The notes under the pieces were generated by a model. It was not told the DNA's origin. It did no database searches and saw only the letters and a program-made list of their open reading frames with translations. This document shows, one piece after another, positions 8,402 through 18,829 of a stretch of DNA of 64,000 nucleotides. This stretch comes from JADGRF01 sp035274465 (GTDB taxonomy: Bacteria; Myxococcota_A; Polyangia; Polyangiales; JAFGIB01): positions 62,001 to 126,000 of the forward strand of contig DATEOF010000093.1 of the NCBI GenBank assembly GCA_035274465.1. The letters are read 5' to 3'. Both the position numbers and the translations under genes were made by a program. Position 1 is the stretch's first letter. Every line of letters starts with the position of its first letter.

Positions 8402-10684
8402 ATGAAAGACCGTTCGCCCGAGTCCACCACCCAGCCTCAAAACGCGCCCGAGCGAGCGCGGCTTTCGATCACGCACAAGCTGCTGGCGCTGATCGGCCTG
8501 ACCACCGGTGCGGTGGTGTTGTTCCTGGCGATCTACTTCCCCGCGCAGCAGATCGAGGACTCGCACGCCGCGCTCGAGCGCAAGGCCGCGACCTACGGCA
8601 GGCTGGTGGCGCGCCAGGTGGCGTCGGCCATCGCGTTCGACGACAAGGAGACGGCGCGCGAGATCTTCGACGCGGTCGGGCAGGACTCGGACGTCGAGAG
8701 CCTCCTGCTGCTGACGGCGGCGGGCAATACGCTGCACGTGCGCGGCGCGCCGGGTAGCTGGGTCTCCGCAGCCAAGGGCGGCGTGACCGAACAGCGCTTG
8801 CTCGAGTTCCCCGACCGCATCGCGGTGGTCAGCCCGGTGGTCTCGGCAGAAGGTCCGCGTGGCACGCTGGTCGTCGAGCTCTCGACCCGCAGCCTGGTGG
8901 AGCGCGAGGCCGCCGTCACGCGCACCGCGGCGATCGTGGGCGTGATCGCGCTGCTCCTGGGCATGCTGCTGGCGTACGCCATCGCGCGCTCCCTCGGCGG
9001 GCGCCTGGCCTCGATCGCTCGTGTGGCCGGCGAAGTGGCCGCGGGCCAGCTGCAACACGAGCCGGTCGCCGTGCGCGGCCACGACGAGATCGCCATGCTG
9101 GCGCGCGCCTTCAACGCGATGTTGGCGCAGATCCAGGCACTGTTCTCGCAGATCAAGCAGAACGCCGAGCAAGAACAGGAACGCCTCGGCGGCCTGGTAC
9201 GCGAGCGCACCGAGGAGCTCGACGGACGCAACCGCGCGATGCGGCTGGTGCTCGACAACGTCGACCAGGGCTTCTTGAGCGTGGACATGGACGGCAAGAT
9301 GGCCGAGGAGCGTTCGGCGATCATCGACCGCTGGCTGGGTACGCCCGCGCGCGACAGCACGCTGTTCAGCTACATCGACGGCCGCTTCCCCGGCAAGGGC
9401 GACTACATGCGCGTCGCCTGGGAGGCGTTGCGCGAAGACTGGATGCCGCTCGAGATGCGCCTGACGCAGATGCCGGGCGAGCTGCAGCACGCCAACCTGC
9501 ACCTCGGCTTCGCCTATCAGCCGATCTTCGAGGGCGATCATCTGACCAAGGTCCTGGTCATCGTCAGCGACATGACCGCGATGGTCGTGAAGCGCCGCGC
9601 CGAGGAAGAAGAGCGCGAGCTGGTGCAGATCGTGCGCAAGCTGCTGGCCGATCACGGCGGCTTCAAGGAGTACCTGGCCGAGGCCGAGGAGCTCGTCACC
9701 GCCATCAGCGGTAAATCCAAGAACACTGCCGCGCGCATGCGCTCGCTGCACACGCTCAAGGGCAACTCGGCCATCTTCGGCTTCGATTCGCTGGTCCGGC
9801 TGTGCCACGAGCTGGAAGGCTCGATGCAGAGCAGCGGCGCGGATCTCACCCAGACCGACAAGGACCGCCTGGCGGCAGCCTGGGAGCGCGTGCGCGAGAA
9901 GGTCGACGGCCTGCTGAAGGGTCGTAACGAGGACACCATCGAGATCCGCCGCGTCGACCTGGCGCGCGTGGTCGCGAACATCAACTCGGGCGCGCCTGCC
10001 TCGCAGGTCAGCGCGATGATCCACGCCTGGGAGCTCGAGCCGACCGAGGCACGGCTGTTCCGCGTCGCCGAGTACGGCCGCGCGCTCGCCGAACGGCTCG
10101 GCAAGGGTCCGGTGGGCATCCGCGTCGAAGGCAACGACGTGCGGCTCGATCCCGAGTCCTGGACCGAGTTCTGGCACTCGCTCGTGCACGTGGTCCGCAA
10201 CGCGATCGACCACGGCCTGGAGACGTCCGACGAGCGCGCGCGCGCGAACAAGCCGGCGACGGCACAGGTGGTGTTGCGCAGCATGATCCACAACGGTCAG
10301 CTCTCGATTCAGATCGAGGACGATGGCCGCGGCATCGACTGGACGCGCGTCGCCGCAGTGGCGCGCAAGCGCGGACTGCCCGCCGACACGCACGAGCAAC
10401 TGGTACTGGCGATGTTCGCGGATGGCATGTCCACGCGCGATCAGGCCAGTGAGACATCCGGGCGCGGCGTGGGTTTGAGCGCCGTGCGCGAAGCCTGTGG
10501 GCGAACCGCAGGCAAGGTCGTGGTCACGAGCAAGCCAGGACTGGGGAGCACGTTCGAATTTCGTTGGTCGGTCGACGGCATGGGTCGACCGGTCGAGGGG
10601 AGTCACAGCGGCACGACGCTACTGGCGAGTCTGCCTCCGTCGGCGACATCCATGCGATCACCGAGGTTGGTAAATGCAGGTTAA
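8402..10684 (+). CDS. Membrane-bound CheA-like histidine kinase (HAMP, HPt, HATPase)
   Basis: 760 residues from the ATG at 8402 (an in-frame TTG at 8354 is an alternative; neither has a clear ribosome binding site). There is a first membrane helix at about 26-46, a periplasmic sensor region to about 175, a second helix (VGVIALLLGMLLAYAIA), a HAMP domain and a coiled coil with a possible PAS-like segment. An HPt domain follows with the phosphoacceptor-type motif LHTLKGNS (His at residue 450). The ATPase domain has N box HVVRNAIDHGLE, EDDGRGID and SGRGVGLSAV. No CheW-like or receiver domain follows, unlike chemotaxis CheA. It overlaps the di-heme peroxidase gene by 11 bases, so the two are probably co-expressed. 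Confidence 0.85.
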   Translation: MKDRSPESTTQPQNAPERARLSITHKLLALIGLTTGAVVLFLAIYFPAQQIEDSHAALERKAATYGRLVARQVASAIAFDDKETAREIFDAVGQDSDVESLLLLTAAGNTLHVRGAPGSWVSAAKGGVTEQRLLEFPDRIAVVSPVVSAEGPRGTLVVELSTRSLVEREAAVTRTAAIVGVIALLLGMLLAYAIARSLGGRLASIARVAGEVAAGQLQHEPVAVRGHDEIAMLARAFNAMLAQIQALFSQIKQNAEQEQERLGGLVRERTEELDGRNRAMRLVLDNVDQGFLSVDMDGKMAEERSAIIDRWLGTPARDSTLFSYIDGRFPGKGDYMRVAWEALREDWMPLEMRLTQMPGELQHANLHLGFAYQPIFEGDHLTKVLVIVSDMTAMVVKRRAEEEERELVQIVRKLLADHGGFKEYLAEAEELVTAISGKSKNTAARMRSLHTLKGNSAIFGFDSLVRLCHELEGSMQSSGADLTQTDKDRLAAAWERVREKVDGLLKGRNEDTIEIRRVDLARVVANINSGAPASQVSAMIHAWELEPTEARLFRVAEYGRALAERLGKGPVGIRVEGNDVRLDPESWTEFWHSLVHVVRNAIDHGLETSDERARANKPATAQVVLRSMIHNGQLSIQIEDDGRGIDWTRVAAVARKRGLPADTHEQLVLAMFADGMSTRDQASETSGRGVGLSAVREACGRTAGKVVVTSKPGLGSTFEFRWSVDGMGRPVEGSHSGTTLLASLPPSATSMRSPRLVNAG

Positions 10685-11762
10685 GGGGCTTGGGTTTGTA
10701 GTTACATTTGGGTTGTGTCTTGCAAGTGCGGCCTGTTCGAAGCAACAGGAACAGCAGCCGCGCGTCGACCTGGGACCAGCGATGGGTGCACTCGCGAAAG
10801 CGACCGAACCCGCGCCGGCCGCGTCCAGGGAGTTCAATCCACGCTTGCTGCGGCGCTTCAAGCCGCTACGCGAGACGCTGAGCGACAAGGAGGCTCCCAA
10901 CCCCGCACAGGTCGAGCTCGGCCGCATGCTGTACTTCGACAAGCGCCTGTCCAAGAACGGCTCGCAGTCATGCAACAGCTGCCACCCGCTCGCGAGCTAC
11001 GGCGCCGACGGTGAGCAGACCAGCCCGGGTGCAGACGGCACGCGCGGCACGCGCAACTCTCCGACCGTGTACCACGCGGCAGGCTACTTCGCGCAGTTCT
11101 GGGATGGCCGCGCGATCGATGTCGAGGAGCAGGCCAAGGGCCCGATCCTGAACCCGGTCGAGATGGGCATGAAGGACGCGAAGCAGGTCGAGAGCACGCT
11201 GAAAGCCATCCCCGGCTACGAAGCCGCGTTCGTGAAGGCCTTCGGCGAGGACAAGCAGCCGATCACCTACGACAAGGTCGGCCGTGCGATCGGCGCGTTC
11301 GAGCGAGGCCTCGTGACGCCGAGCCGCTGGGACAAGTTCCTGAAGGGCGACAAGAACGCGCTGACCGACGGCGAGGTCGAAGGTTTGCGCGTGTTCACCA
11401 ACGTCGGCTGCATGGTCTGCCACACCGGTGAGTTCGTGGGCGGTTCGATGTTCGAAAAGGTCGGCGCGGTCGAGCCGTGGCCGAATCAAAAGGATCTCGG
11501 CCGCTTCAACGTGACCAAGGATGAGCGCGACCGCATGGTGTTCAAGGTGCCGACGCTGCGCAACATCGGCAAGACCGCGCCGTACTTCCACGACGGCTCG
11601 GCCAAGACGCTGCCCGATGCGATCCAGATGATGGGCCGCCACCAGCTCGGCCTCGAGCTGTCGGAGCAAGAGGTCGCCTCGATCGCGACCTGGCTCAACT
11701 CGCTGACCGGCGACCTGCCGGCCGACTACATCAAAGAACCATCGTTGCCTGGCGGGGCCTGA
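10674..11762 (+). CDS. Di-heme cytochrome c peroxidase (CCP/MauG family) lipoprotein
   Basis: 362 residues, beginning inside the end of the kinase gene (11-base overlap). A lipobox (LCLASAACS) predicts membrane anchoring in the periplasm. Two c-type heme motifs are visible, CNSCH (100-104) and CMVCH (246-250). Other family sequences are LGRMLYFDKRLSKNGSQSC at the first heme and KVPTLRNIGKTAPYFHDGS near the second. The family reduces hydrogen peroxide with electrons from small cytochromes, or carries out MauG-type oxidations. The next gene encodes a mono-heme cytochrome that could be its electron donor. Coupling to a membrane histidine kinase upstream suggests redox-responsive signalling, which is inference. 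Confidence 0.9.
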   Translation: MQVKGLGFVVTFGLCLASAACSKQQEQQPRVDLGPAMGALAKATEPAPAASREFNPRLLRRFKPLRETLSDKEAPNPAQVELGRMLYFDKRLSKNGSQSCNSCHPLASYGADGEQTSPGADGTRGTRNSPTVYHAAGYFAQFWDGRAIDVEEQAKGPILNPVEMGMKDAKQVESTLKAIPGYEAAFVKAFGEDKQPITYDKVGRAIGAFERGLVTPSRWDKFLKGDKNALTDGEVEGLRVFTNVGCMVCHTGEFVGGSMFEKVGAVEPWPNQKDLGRFNVTKDERDRMVFKVPTLRNIGKTAPYFHDGSAKTLPDAIQMMGRHQLGLELSEQEVASIATWLNSLTGDLPADYIKEPSLPGGA

Positions 11763-11765
11763 TCG

Positions 11766-12176
11766 GTGGCTGCGCGCATCATCGTGGCATTCGGCCTGGG
11801 ACTGTCTGCGCTCGGCTGTCAGGGCGCGCCGCCTGCGGCTGCAGAACAGCTGCCGGCGGCGCGGGCCGCGCTGCCGAGCGCGGCTCCTGCGGCGTGCGGC
11901 GGTACGGGCCTGCCCGACTGTCCGCTCCAGCAATGGATGAAGGCGACGCTGCAGACCTACCAGCGCGAAGGCAACTTCGAGCGCCTGGCCGGCGCGCTGG
12001 ATCAGCTGAAAGCCCGTGCGCCGGACGGGTACGGGAACTGGGCGGAGGTCGCGGGGAACGCCGCGACGGCCGCGCGGGCGAAGGACGAAGCCGCTGTACG
12101 CAAAGCCTGCAAGGGCTGCCACGACGACCACCGCGCGAAGTACCGGCGCGAGCGCCGTAACGCCCCCTGGCTGTAA
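11766..12176 (+). CDS. Small mono-heme cytochrome c lipoprotein
   Basis: 136 residues from a GTG three bases after the peroxidase stop. A hydrophobic N-terminus ends in a lipobox (LSALGCQG). A mainly helical region leads to a single heme motif CKGCH (115-119) near the C-terminus, the arrangement of cytochrome c-prime-like four-helix proteins. It is likely a periplasmic electron carrier for the adjacent di-heme peroxidase. The partner assignment rests on adjacency only. Confidence 0.8.
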   Translation: MAARIIVAFGLGLSALGCQGAPPAAAEQLPAARAALPSAAPAACGGTGLPDCPLQQWMKATLQTYQREGNFERLAGALDQLKARAPDGYGNWAEVAGNAATAARAKDEAAVRKACKGCHDDHRAKYRRERRNAPWL

Positions 12177-12180
12177 CCCA

Positions 12181-12305
12181 GACTTCGGGCTCCAGGCTGC
12201 AGGCTCCGGGTTCAGATCTCAGATCCGACGCCCAAAAGCCCGGCTTGGAGCCCGCTCTGGGTCCGGATCTCGGAGCCCGAAGCCCGAAGCCTGGAGCCCG
12301 AAGTC
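12181..12305. repeat. Long imperfect hairpin with 18-bp perfect arms
   Basis: The 18 bases at 12181-12198 and 12288-12305 are exact reverse complements. The inner DNA continues the symmetry imperfectly and is built from recurring GGGCTC/GGCTTC/GAGCCCGAAG units, so the whole 125 bp looks like a degenerate simple repeat folded on itself. It fills the gap between the cytochrome operon and clpB. No run of T follows either arm, so it is not a standard intrinsic terminator. Confidence 0.6.
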
Positions 12306-12357
12306 CGACTTGATTCACCCCCACGGGTGGTTAGGTTCGCTGGCGGAGGAAATCTCT

Positions 12358-14967
<2,610 letters not shown>

Positions 14968-14970
14968 CGT

Positions 14971-15003
14971 GTGCTCACCACGTGCTCACCACGTGCTCAC
15001 CAC
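14971..15003. repeat. Three perfect tandem copies of an 11-bp unit
   Basis: GTGCTCACCAC occurs three times head to tail at 14971-14981, 14982-14992 and 14993-15003. It lies between the convergent ends of clpB and the following minus-strand gene, whose stop codon (14999-14997) is inside the third copy. Length differences here would alter the minus-strand C-terminus. Confidence 0.8.
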
Positions 15004-15935
15004 GCTGGCGGCGTTCCGTACGGGGTGTTGCGCACGAAGGCCTGGATGGCGCGGATCCTGCCGCTCTCCAGCTTGAACGACGAGCCGATGAAGGTGGTGC
15101 GAGGAGCCTGGCCTGGGCTGCCGGGGATCTGAAACGTGAAGATCCCCCAGACCAGGCCACGCTCTTCGTCGATCGCGCAGTAGCGACGATCGACGCGCTC
15201 GATGTAGGAGAGCTGAGCGAAGTGCTTGCTGGGCGACCCCGTGAGAACGCCGTTTTGAGTGCGCCAACAGGCCGGATGCCACGGCACGCGCGAGGCGTCG
15301 CAGCGCTCGATGCCATCGAAGTAGCTCTCGACTGCCGCTCGCAACTCCTGCTGCGACGCGCGTTGCTCGGGCGGCAGGATGCGCTCGAAGATCGGATCGA
15401 CCACCTCCAGCTGCTCGGGCGCGAACAGGGCGGCCTGACCACGGCGCGTGAGCAACGACTCCACTTCGCCGATGCGGCGGCCTTCGAGCTTGAGCCGTAA
15501 GGAAAGAAGTACAGGATCACCGCCGACGTCCAACAGCACCTGGCAACAGACCTGCCCCCGCGCCGCATCCGCCACGACGTGGCGAAAGGTCCGCAAGCGC
15601 GGGGCGCTTCGCCACAACCCGGCGCCGATCGAGCTCGGCATACAGTCTTCGGTCGCGCGCACGTTCGCCGTGAAAGGCACGCGGCGCGGGTCGCCCTGGC
15701 TGAGCCCCCCGAGGTACGAATCGAGTACGGCCAGCAACGTACGCCGATCGCACGGTTCATAGGCCCGATCGTCGCCTGCGAATGCGATCAGGCTCGGCGT
15801 CGCACGCAGCACGGTTTCCCGCGTGTTCCCCGCGTCGTCGAGCGCGCGTGAGATGCAGCGTACGGCTGCAGGCGCCTGTGGCTCCGAATTGGCGCTGAAC
15901 GCCAGGTGTGACTCCCTGCCCCGAGTGCTGTCCAT
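14997..15935 (-). CDS. Hypothetical protein with two similar halves
   Basis: 312 residues from the ATG at 15935; the frame is open 39 codons further upstream but that part is Arg/Ala-rich and not coding-like, and no ribosome binding site decides the start. The protein appears to be an internal duplication: SYLGGLSQGDPRRVPF in the first half matches SYFDGIERCDASRVPW in the second, each about 130-140 residues. That pattern resembles tandem SnoaL/NTF2-like folds, as in some DUF8021-type proteins, but this is only a fold guess. It is convergent with clpB; no functional context. Confidence 0.6.
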   Translation of the reverse strand: MDSTRGRESHLAFSANSEPQAPAAVRCISRALDDAGNTRETVLRATPSLIAFAGDDRAYEPCDRRTLLAVLDSYLGGLSQGDPRRVPFTANVRATEDCMPSSIGAGLWRSAPRLRTFRHVVADAARGQVCCQVLLDVGGDPVLLSLRLKLEGRRIGEVESLLTRRGQAALFAPEQLEVVDPIFERILPPEQRASQQELRAAVESYFDGIERCDASRVPWHPACWRTQNGVLTGSPSKHFAQLSYIERVDRRYCAIDEERGLVWGIFTFQIPGSPGQAPRTTFIGSSFKLESGRIRAIQAFVRNTPYGTPPAW

Positions 15936-16098
15936 GGCGACGAAAACGCTACGTCTCGCTGCGCGCGCTGGCAAGGCGGCCGCGCATTTTGGCGCGCCGA
16001 GACACCGCGCGCGGCGATGCACACAACCAAAAGAGGCAATGGCCCGGGCCACCGACGCGCCCCGACGCGCCGGCGACCCGGGCCTGCGACTGCAAGTG

Positions 16099-17535
16099 CT
16101 ACTGCTTACCGGCCTCCCCCTGGCGGTTGCGAGCCGTGCGAGTCATGTGTCGCTCGATGGCGATCCGCGCAGCCGATAGCTGCGGATTGTCAGCCGCGCT
16201 GCAATAGATGCCCCCCGTGCGTTCGGCCAACACCTTGAGCTGTTTGCCATCCTCGTTCGGCGTAACCTGGCTGCAGAAATCCGCGCGACCCGGTACCGGC
16301 AACTTCCTGCCATCGCCCGCGGCTCCCGGCGTGGTCTGGGTGAGCGAGCCGGTGCCGTGATAGTCGGTCACGTCGATCACGTAGAGCGTGACCTCTTCGC
16401 CGTTGAACATGTCGAACGCCTGCTGCTCGCTGGTGCAACCGCAGAAGCCCGCCGGGCAATCCGCGCTGCAGGTCGAATCGCTCGAGTTCTCCTCGGTATC
16501 GGTGATCACCAGCACACTGCTCGGGGCCATCTCGACCGCTTTGCCGAGGGCGCAACAGGTCGACTCCCAGAGCGGCGTATTGCCACATGGCGAGGTACTG
16601 ACCACGGCCATCTGCAGGTTGGCCATATCGGTCGTCCAGTCCTGCAGCTGGTCGTAACCGTCGCGACCGCAGTCTGCCGCCGCGAATGCGCTCACTGCCA
16701 TGGTTGCGTCCGCGAGGTCCGAGATGAATGCGTTGGCCGACTCTTGCGCATCGGCCATGCGACTGCCGGCGCTCATCGAGCCGGTCTGATCCATCAACAC
16801 CACCGTGGGATTCTCGGGGTAGAGACACGCGGCCGCAGCCACGTCGTCAGGCTCGAGGCTGCGCTCCGAGGCGATGCCGGTATCGCAGAAGTAGAACCCT
16901 TCCATGGTCGGGCGCGTGGCTTCGGGCAATCCGACCAGCTCGGTGTGGTGGATGCCGATGCTGTGGCCGTACTCGTGCGCCATGGTCGAGCGCAGATCGA
17001 AGTCGAGGCAGTCCGTGCTGTAGGCCCACGGATCGGCCGAGTCGAAGACCACGTCGGCGTCGATGATCTCGCCGGTGCCCGCGACCTCGGTCAGGACGGT
17101 GACCGCGAGCCCGCCGCTGGGCGCGCCCAGGTTGCCCAGGCAGCTGCCCGAGTCGAGCGCGGGGTTGAAGAACAGCGTGGTGTTGATGCCATCGGCACCG
17201 AGCCGCGCCGCGGTCTGGCTGACGTAGGCGAACTTGATGATCGCCCCGGGCGCATCCTCCCAGGCTTGATAGGCATCCCGCGCCGCAGCCACCACATCGA
17301 CCTGGGTGAGCGCAGCATCCGAGGCGTCCGCGGCCGCGCTCGAGTTCACCCAGAACGGTACCGGGTTGTTGAACCAGCGCGCGACGAGCGAGGTGGTGCT
17401 GCAGGGCAGCGGCGTTCCGGCGCAGGTCGTACCGCCACCGGACTGGGCGCCGATCACACGGAAGGCGTGGGCTTCGGGCGCCGCCAGCAGCAGCGACGTG
17501 CCGAGTGCGAGCGTGAGGGTTTTCCATCGGGTCAT
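16099..17535 (-). CDS. Secreted matrixin-like metalloprotease fused to a vWA domain
   Basis: 478 residues from an ATG with AAGGAG upstream. A signal peptide (to about residue 24, AHA) leads into a metzincin-type domain with HEYGHSIGIHH (187-197), the zinc-binding motif HExxHxxGxxH with its catalytic Glu. From about 243 a von Willebrand factor A domain begins with a MIDAS-type motif DQTGSMS (249-255); it contains many Cys. The protein is probably exported and could bind or cleave a surface ligand. The upstream gene, 11 bases away, encodes a small secreted protein and is likely co-transcribed. Substrate unknown. Confidence 0.8.
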   Translation of the reverse strand: MTRWKTLTLALGTSLLLAAPEAHAFRVIGAQSGGGTTCAGTPLPCSTTSLVARWFNNPVPFWVNSSAAADASDAALTQVDVVAAARDAYQAWEDAPGAIIKFAYVSQTAARLGADGINTTLFFNPALDSGSCLGNLGAPSGGLAVTVLTEVAGTGEIIDADVVFDSADPWAYSTDCLDFDLRSTMAHEYGHSIGIHHTELVGLPEATRPTMEGFYFCDTGIASERSLEPDDVAAAACLYPENPTVVLMDQTGSMSAGSRMADAQESANAFISDLADATMAVSAFAAADCGRDGYDQLQDWTTDMANLQMAVVSTSPCGNTPLWESTCCALGKAVEMAPSSVLVITDTEENSSDSTCSADCPAGFCGCTSEQQAFDMFNGEEVTLYVIDVTDYHGTGSLTQTTPGAAGDGRKLPVPGRADFCSQVTPNEDGKQLKVLAERTGGIYCSAADNPQLSAARIAIERHMTRTARNRQGEAGKQ

Positions 17536-17546
17536 GGCACGCTCCT

Positions 17547-18077
17547 TCACTTCACTGCGCGCACGGCGCGTTCGAGCTCGGCGAGCGTTTGGGGGAACTT
17601 GGTCGTTTGGCTCGTCAGGTATTCGATGCCGGAGAGATCGCGCACCACGCGCGCCGAGGCCTGGTCGCGCAGCACGCGAAACTTGCCTTCGGCGAGGCCG
17701 GTGACGCTGGGGCGTCCGCTGCCGTCTTTGCCCAGGAACAGCACGACTTCTTCCTCGGTCGAGATGCACGGGCCGCCGATCACGCGCATGCGCAAGCCGG
17801 CAGCTTCACCGCCGAGCAGTCGCACGCTCAGCGCACGCTGCTTGGCATCACCCTTCCAGACTGCGCTCACGCGCACGTCGACGTAGGTGAAGATCTGCGC
17901 GCCTTCCGCCTGACTGCGGATCGCGCCGACGCGACCCAGCACGACCTGGTTGGATAGTTTAGTCAGCTGTTCGATGCTGAGCGGCGAGACTGCGCTGGTC
18001 GCCCCCGCGACGCCTGTCAGTCCGAGCAGGCACAACCCCAGCCCCAACGTGCACGACCACGAGCGTATGCGATGCAT
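17547..18077 (-). CDS. Small secreted hypothetical protein
   Basis: 176 residues from the ATG at 18077, preceded by GGGAGG. The N-terminus is a signal peptide (LGLGLCLLGLTGVAGA). The mature part reads as a beta-rich domain (VVLGRVGAIRSQ, TYVDVRVSAVWKG, VVLFLGKDGSGR) with a helical C-terminus. The family is not recognised. It is 11 bases upstream of the matrixin-vWA gene, so it could be a chaperone, inhibitor or partner of that protease; this is inferred from position alone. Confidence 0.65.
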   Translation of the reverse strand: MHRIRSWSCTLGLGLCLLGLTGVAGATSAVSPLSIEQLTKLSNQVVLGRVGAIRSQAEGAQIFTYVDVRVSAVWKGDAKQRALSVRLLGGEAAGLRMRVIGGPCISTEEEVVLFLGKDGSGRPSVTGLAEGKFRVLRDQASARVVRDLSGIEYLTSQTTKFPQTLAELERAVRAVK

Positions 18078-18157
18078 GAACACCCTCCCTGTGGCGCCGC
18101 ATTGCTTGCGACGCTGGCTCGGAAGGGTGTTCGCGCATCATTCGGCGGATCTGACAG

Positions 18158-18829
18158 TCAACGCGAGCGGCAGGTGTACAACGCCTGATCTTCGAGCTCA
18201 CAACCGAGCACGTTGACGGTCAGCAACTCGGTGTCGCATTCATACTTCGCTGCCGGCGACTCGACCTTGCAGCGCACGGCGGCGAGCGCTTGCGCTTCGC
18301 AGCCGGGCTTGACCATCAACTGGCAGATGGGGATGCAATCTGCCAGCACGGGTTCTTCGGGGCACGCGAGCGCGGTGGCGCGCTTGCAATAGGTCTCGCA
18401 GTAGCAGTCGTGGGTCGTGCAGGTGGGTGCCGGCTCCGGGTCGGGCTCGGGCTCGGCCGTGCCTGCATCGTCTTCTGGGGTCGGACTGTTGCCGCTGTCA
18501 GCGGCAGCGTCCTGAGGCTGCGTGCTCGCTGGGCTCGGGCCCGCGTCCTGCACCTCCGTGGCGGCAGCGCTGTCGGGTGGCTCGGCGGCATCGGGTGGCG
18601 CGGTCTCCGGCGGGATCTCCATCCCGCTGTCGACCGCAGGCGCCACGGATCCAGCCTGTGGCATCGCGCGCGCGCTTCGATCGCGCGGCACGAGATCCAC
18701 TCCGCCGTTGTCCTGCTTGTCCTTCGAGCTCACGCCCTCCGGAGCGTTGTGCTCGAAGGCCTTGCCGTCGAGCTTGCAGGCGCCCGCCAGCGCCGCACAA
18801 CCCACCAAGGCGAGATACACGGTCCGCAT
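18158..18829 (-). CDS. Cys-rich lipoprotein with acidic Pro/Ala/Asp linker
   Basis: 223 residues. The ATG (18829-18827) overlaps the stop of the subtilase gene in a TGATG arrangement, indicating translational coupling. A lipobox (ALAGACKLDG) is followed by about 110 residues of Pro/Ala/Asp/Glu-rich low complexity, as in surface-exposed linkers. The C-terminal 90 residues have about a dozen Cys (HDCYCETYCKRATALACPEE and onwards), likely a disulfide-bonded domain. A partner or surface anchor for the subtilase is plausible; family not recognised. Confidence 0.7.
   Translation of the reverse strand: MRTVYLALVGCAALAGACKLDGKAFEHNAPEGVSSKDKQDNGGVDLVPRDRSARAMPQAGSVAPAVDSGMEIPPETAPPDAAEPPDSAAATEVQDAGPSPASTQPQDAAADSGNSPTPEDDAGTAEPEPDPEPAPTCTTHDCYCETYCKRATALACPEEPVLADCIPICQLMVKPGCEAQALAAVRCKVESPAAKYECDTELLTVNVLGCELEDQALYTCRSR

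Noticed and set aside
8300..10606. 768-codon minus-strand frame opposite the histidine kinase
   Set aside because: Low-complexity composition (His, Arg, Gln, Ala), no start signals and full overlap with a well-supported kinase gene.
12305..12340. Heat-shock sigma-32-type promoter before clpB
   Set aside because: CTTGA is followed by CCCCCA only a few bases later, far from the 13-15 base spacing needed, so it is not supported.
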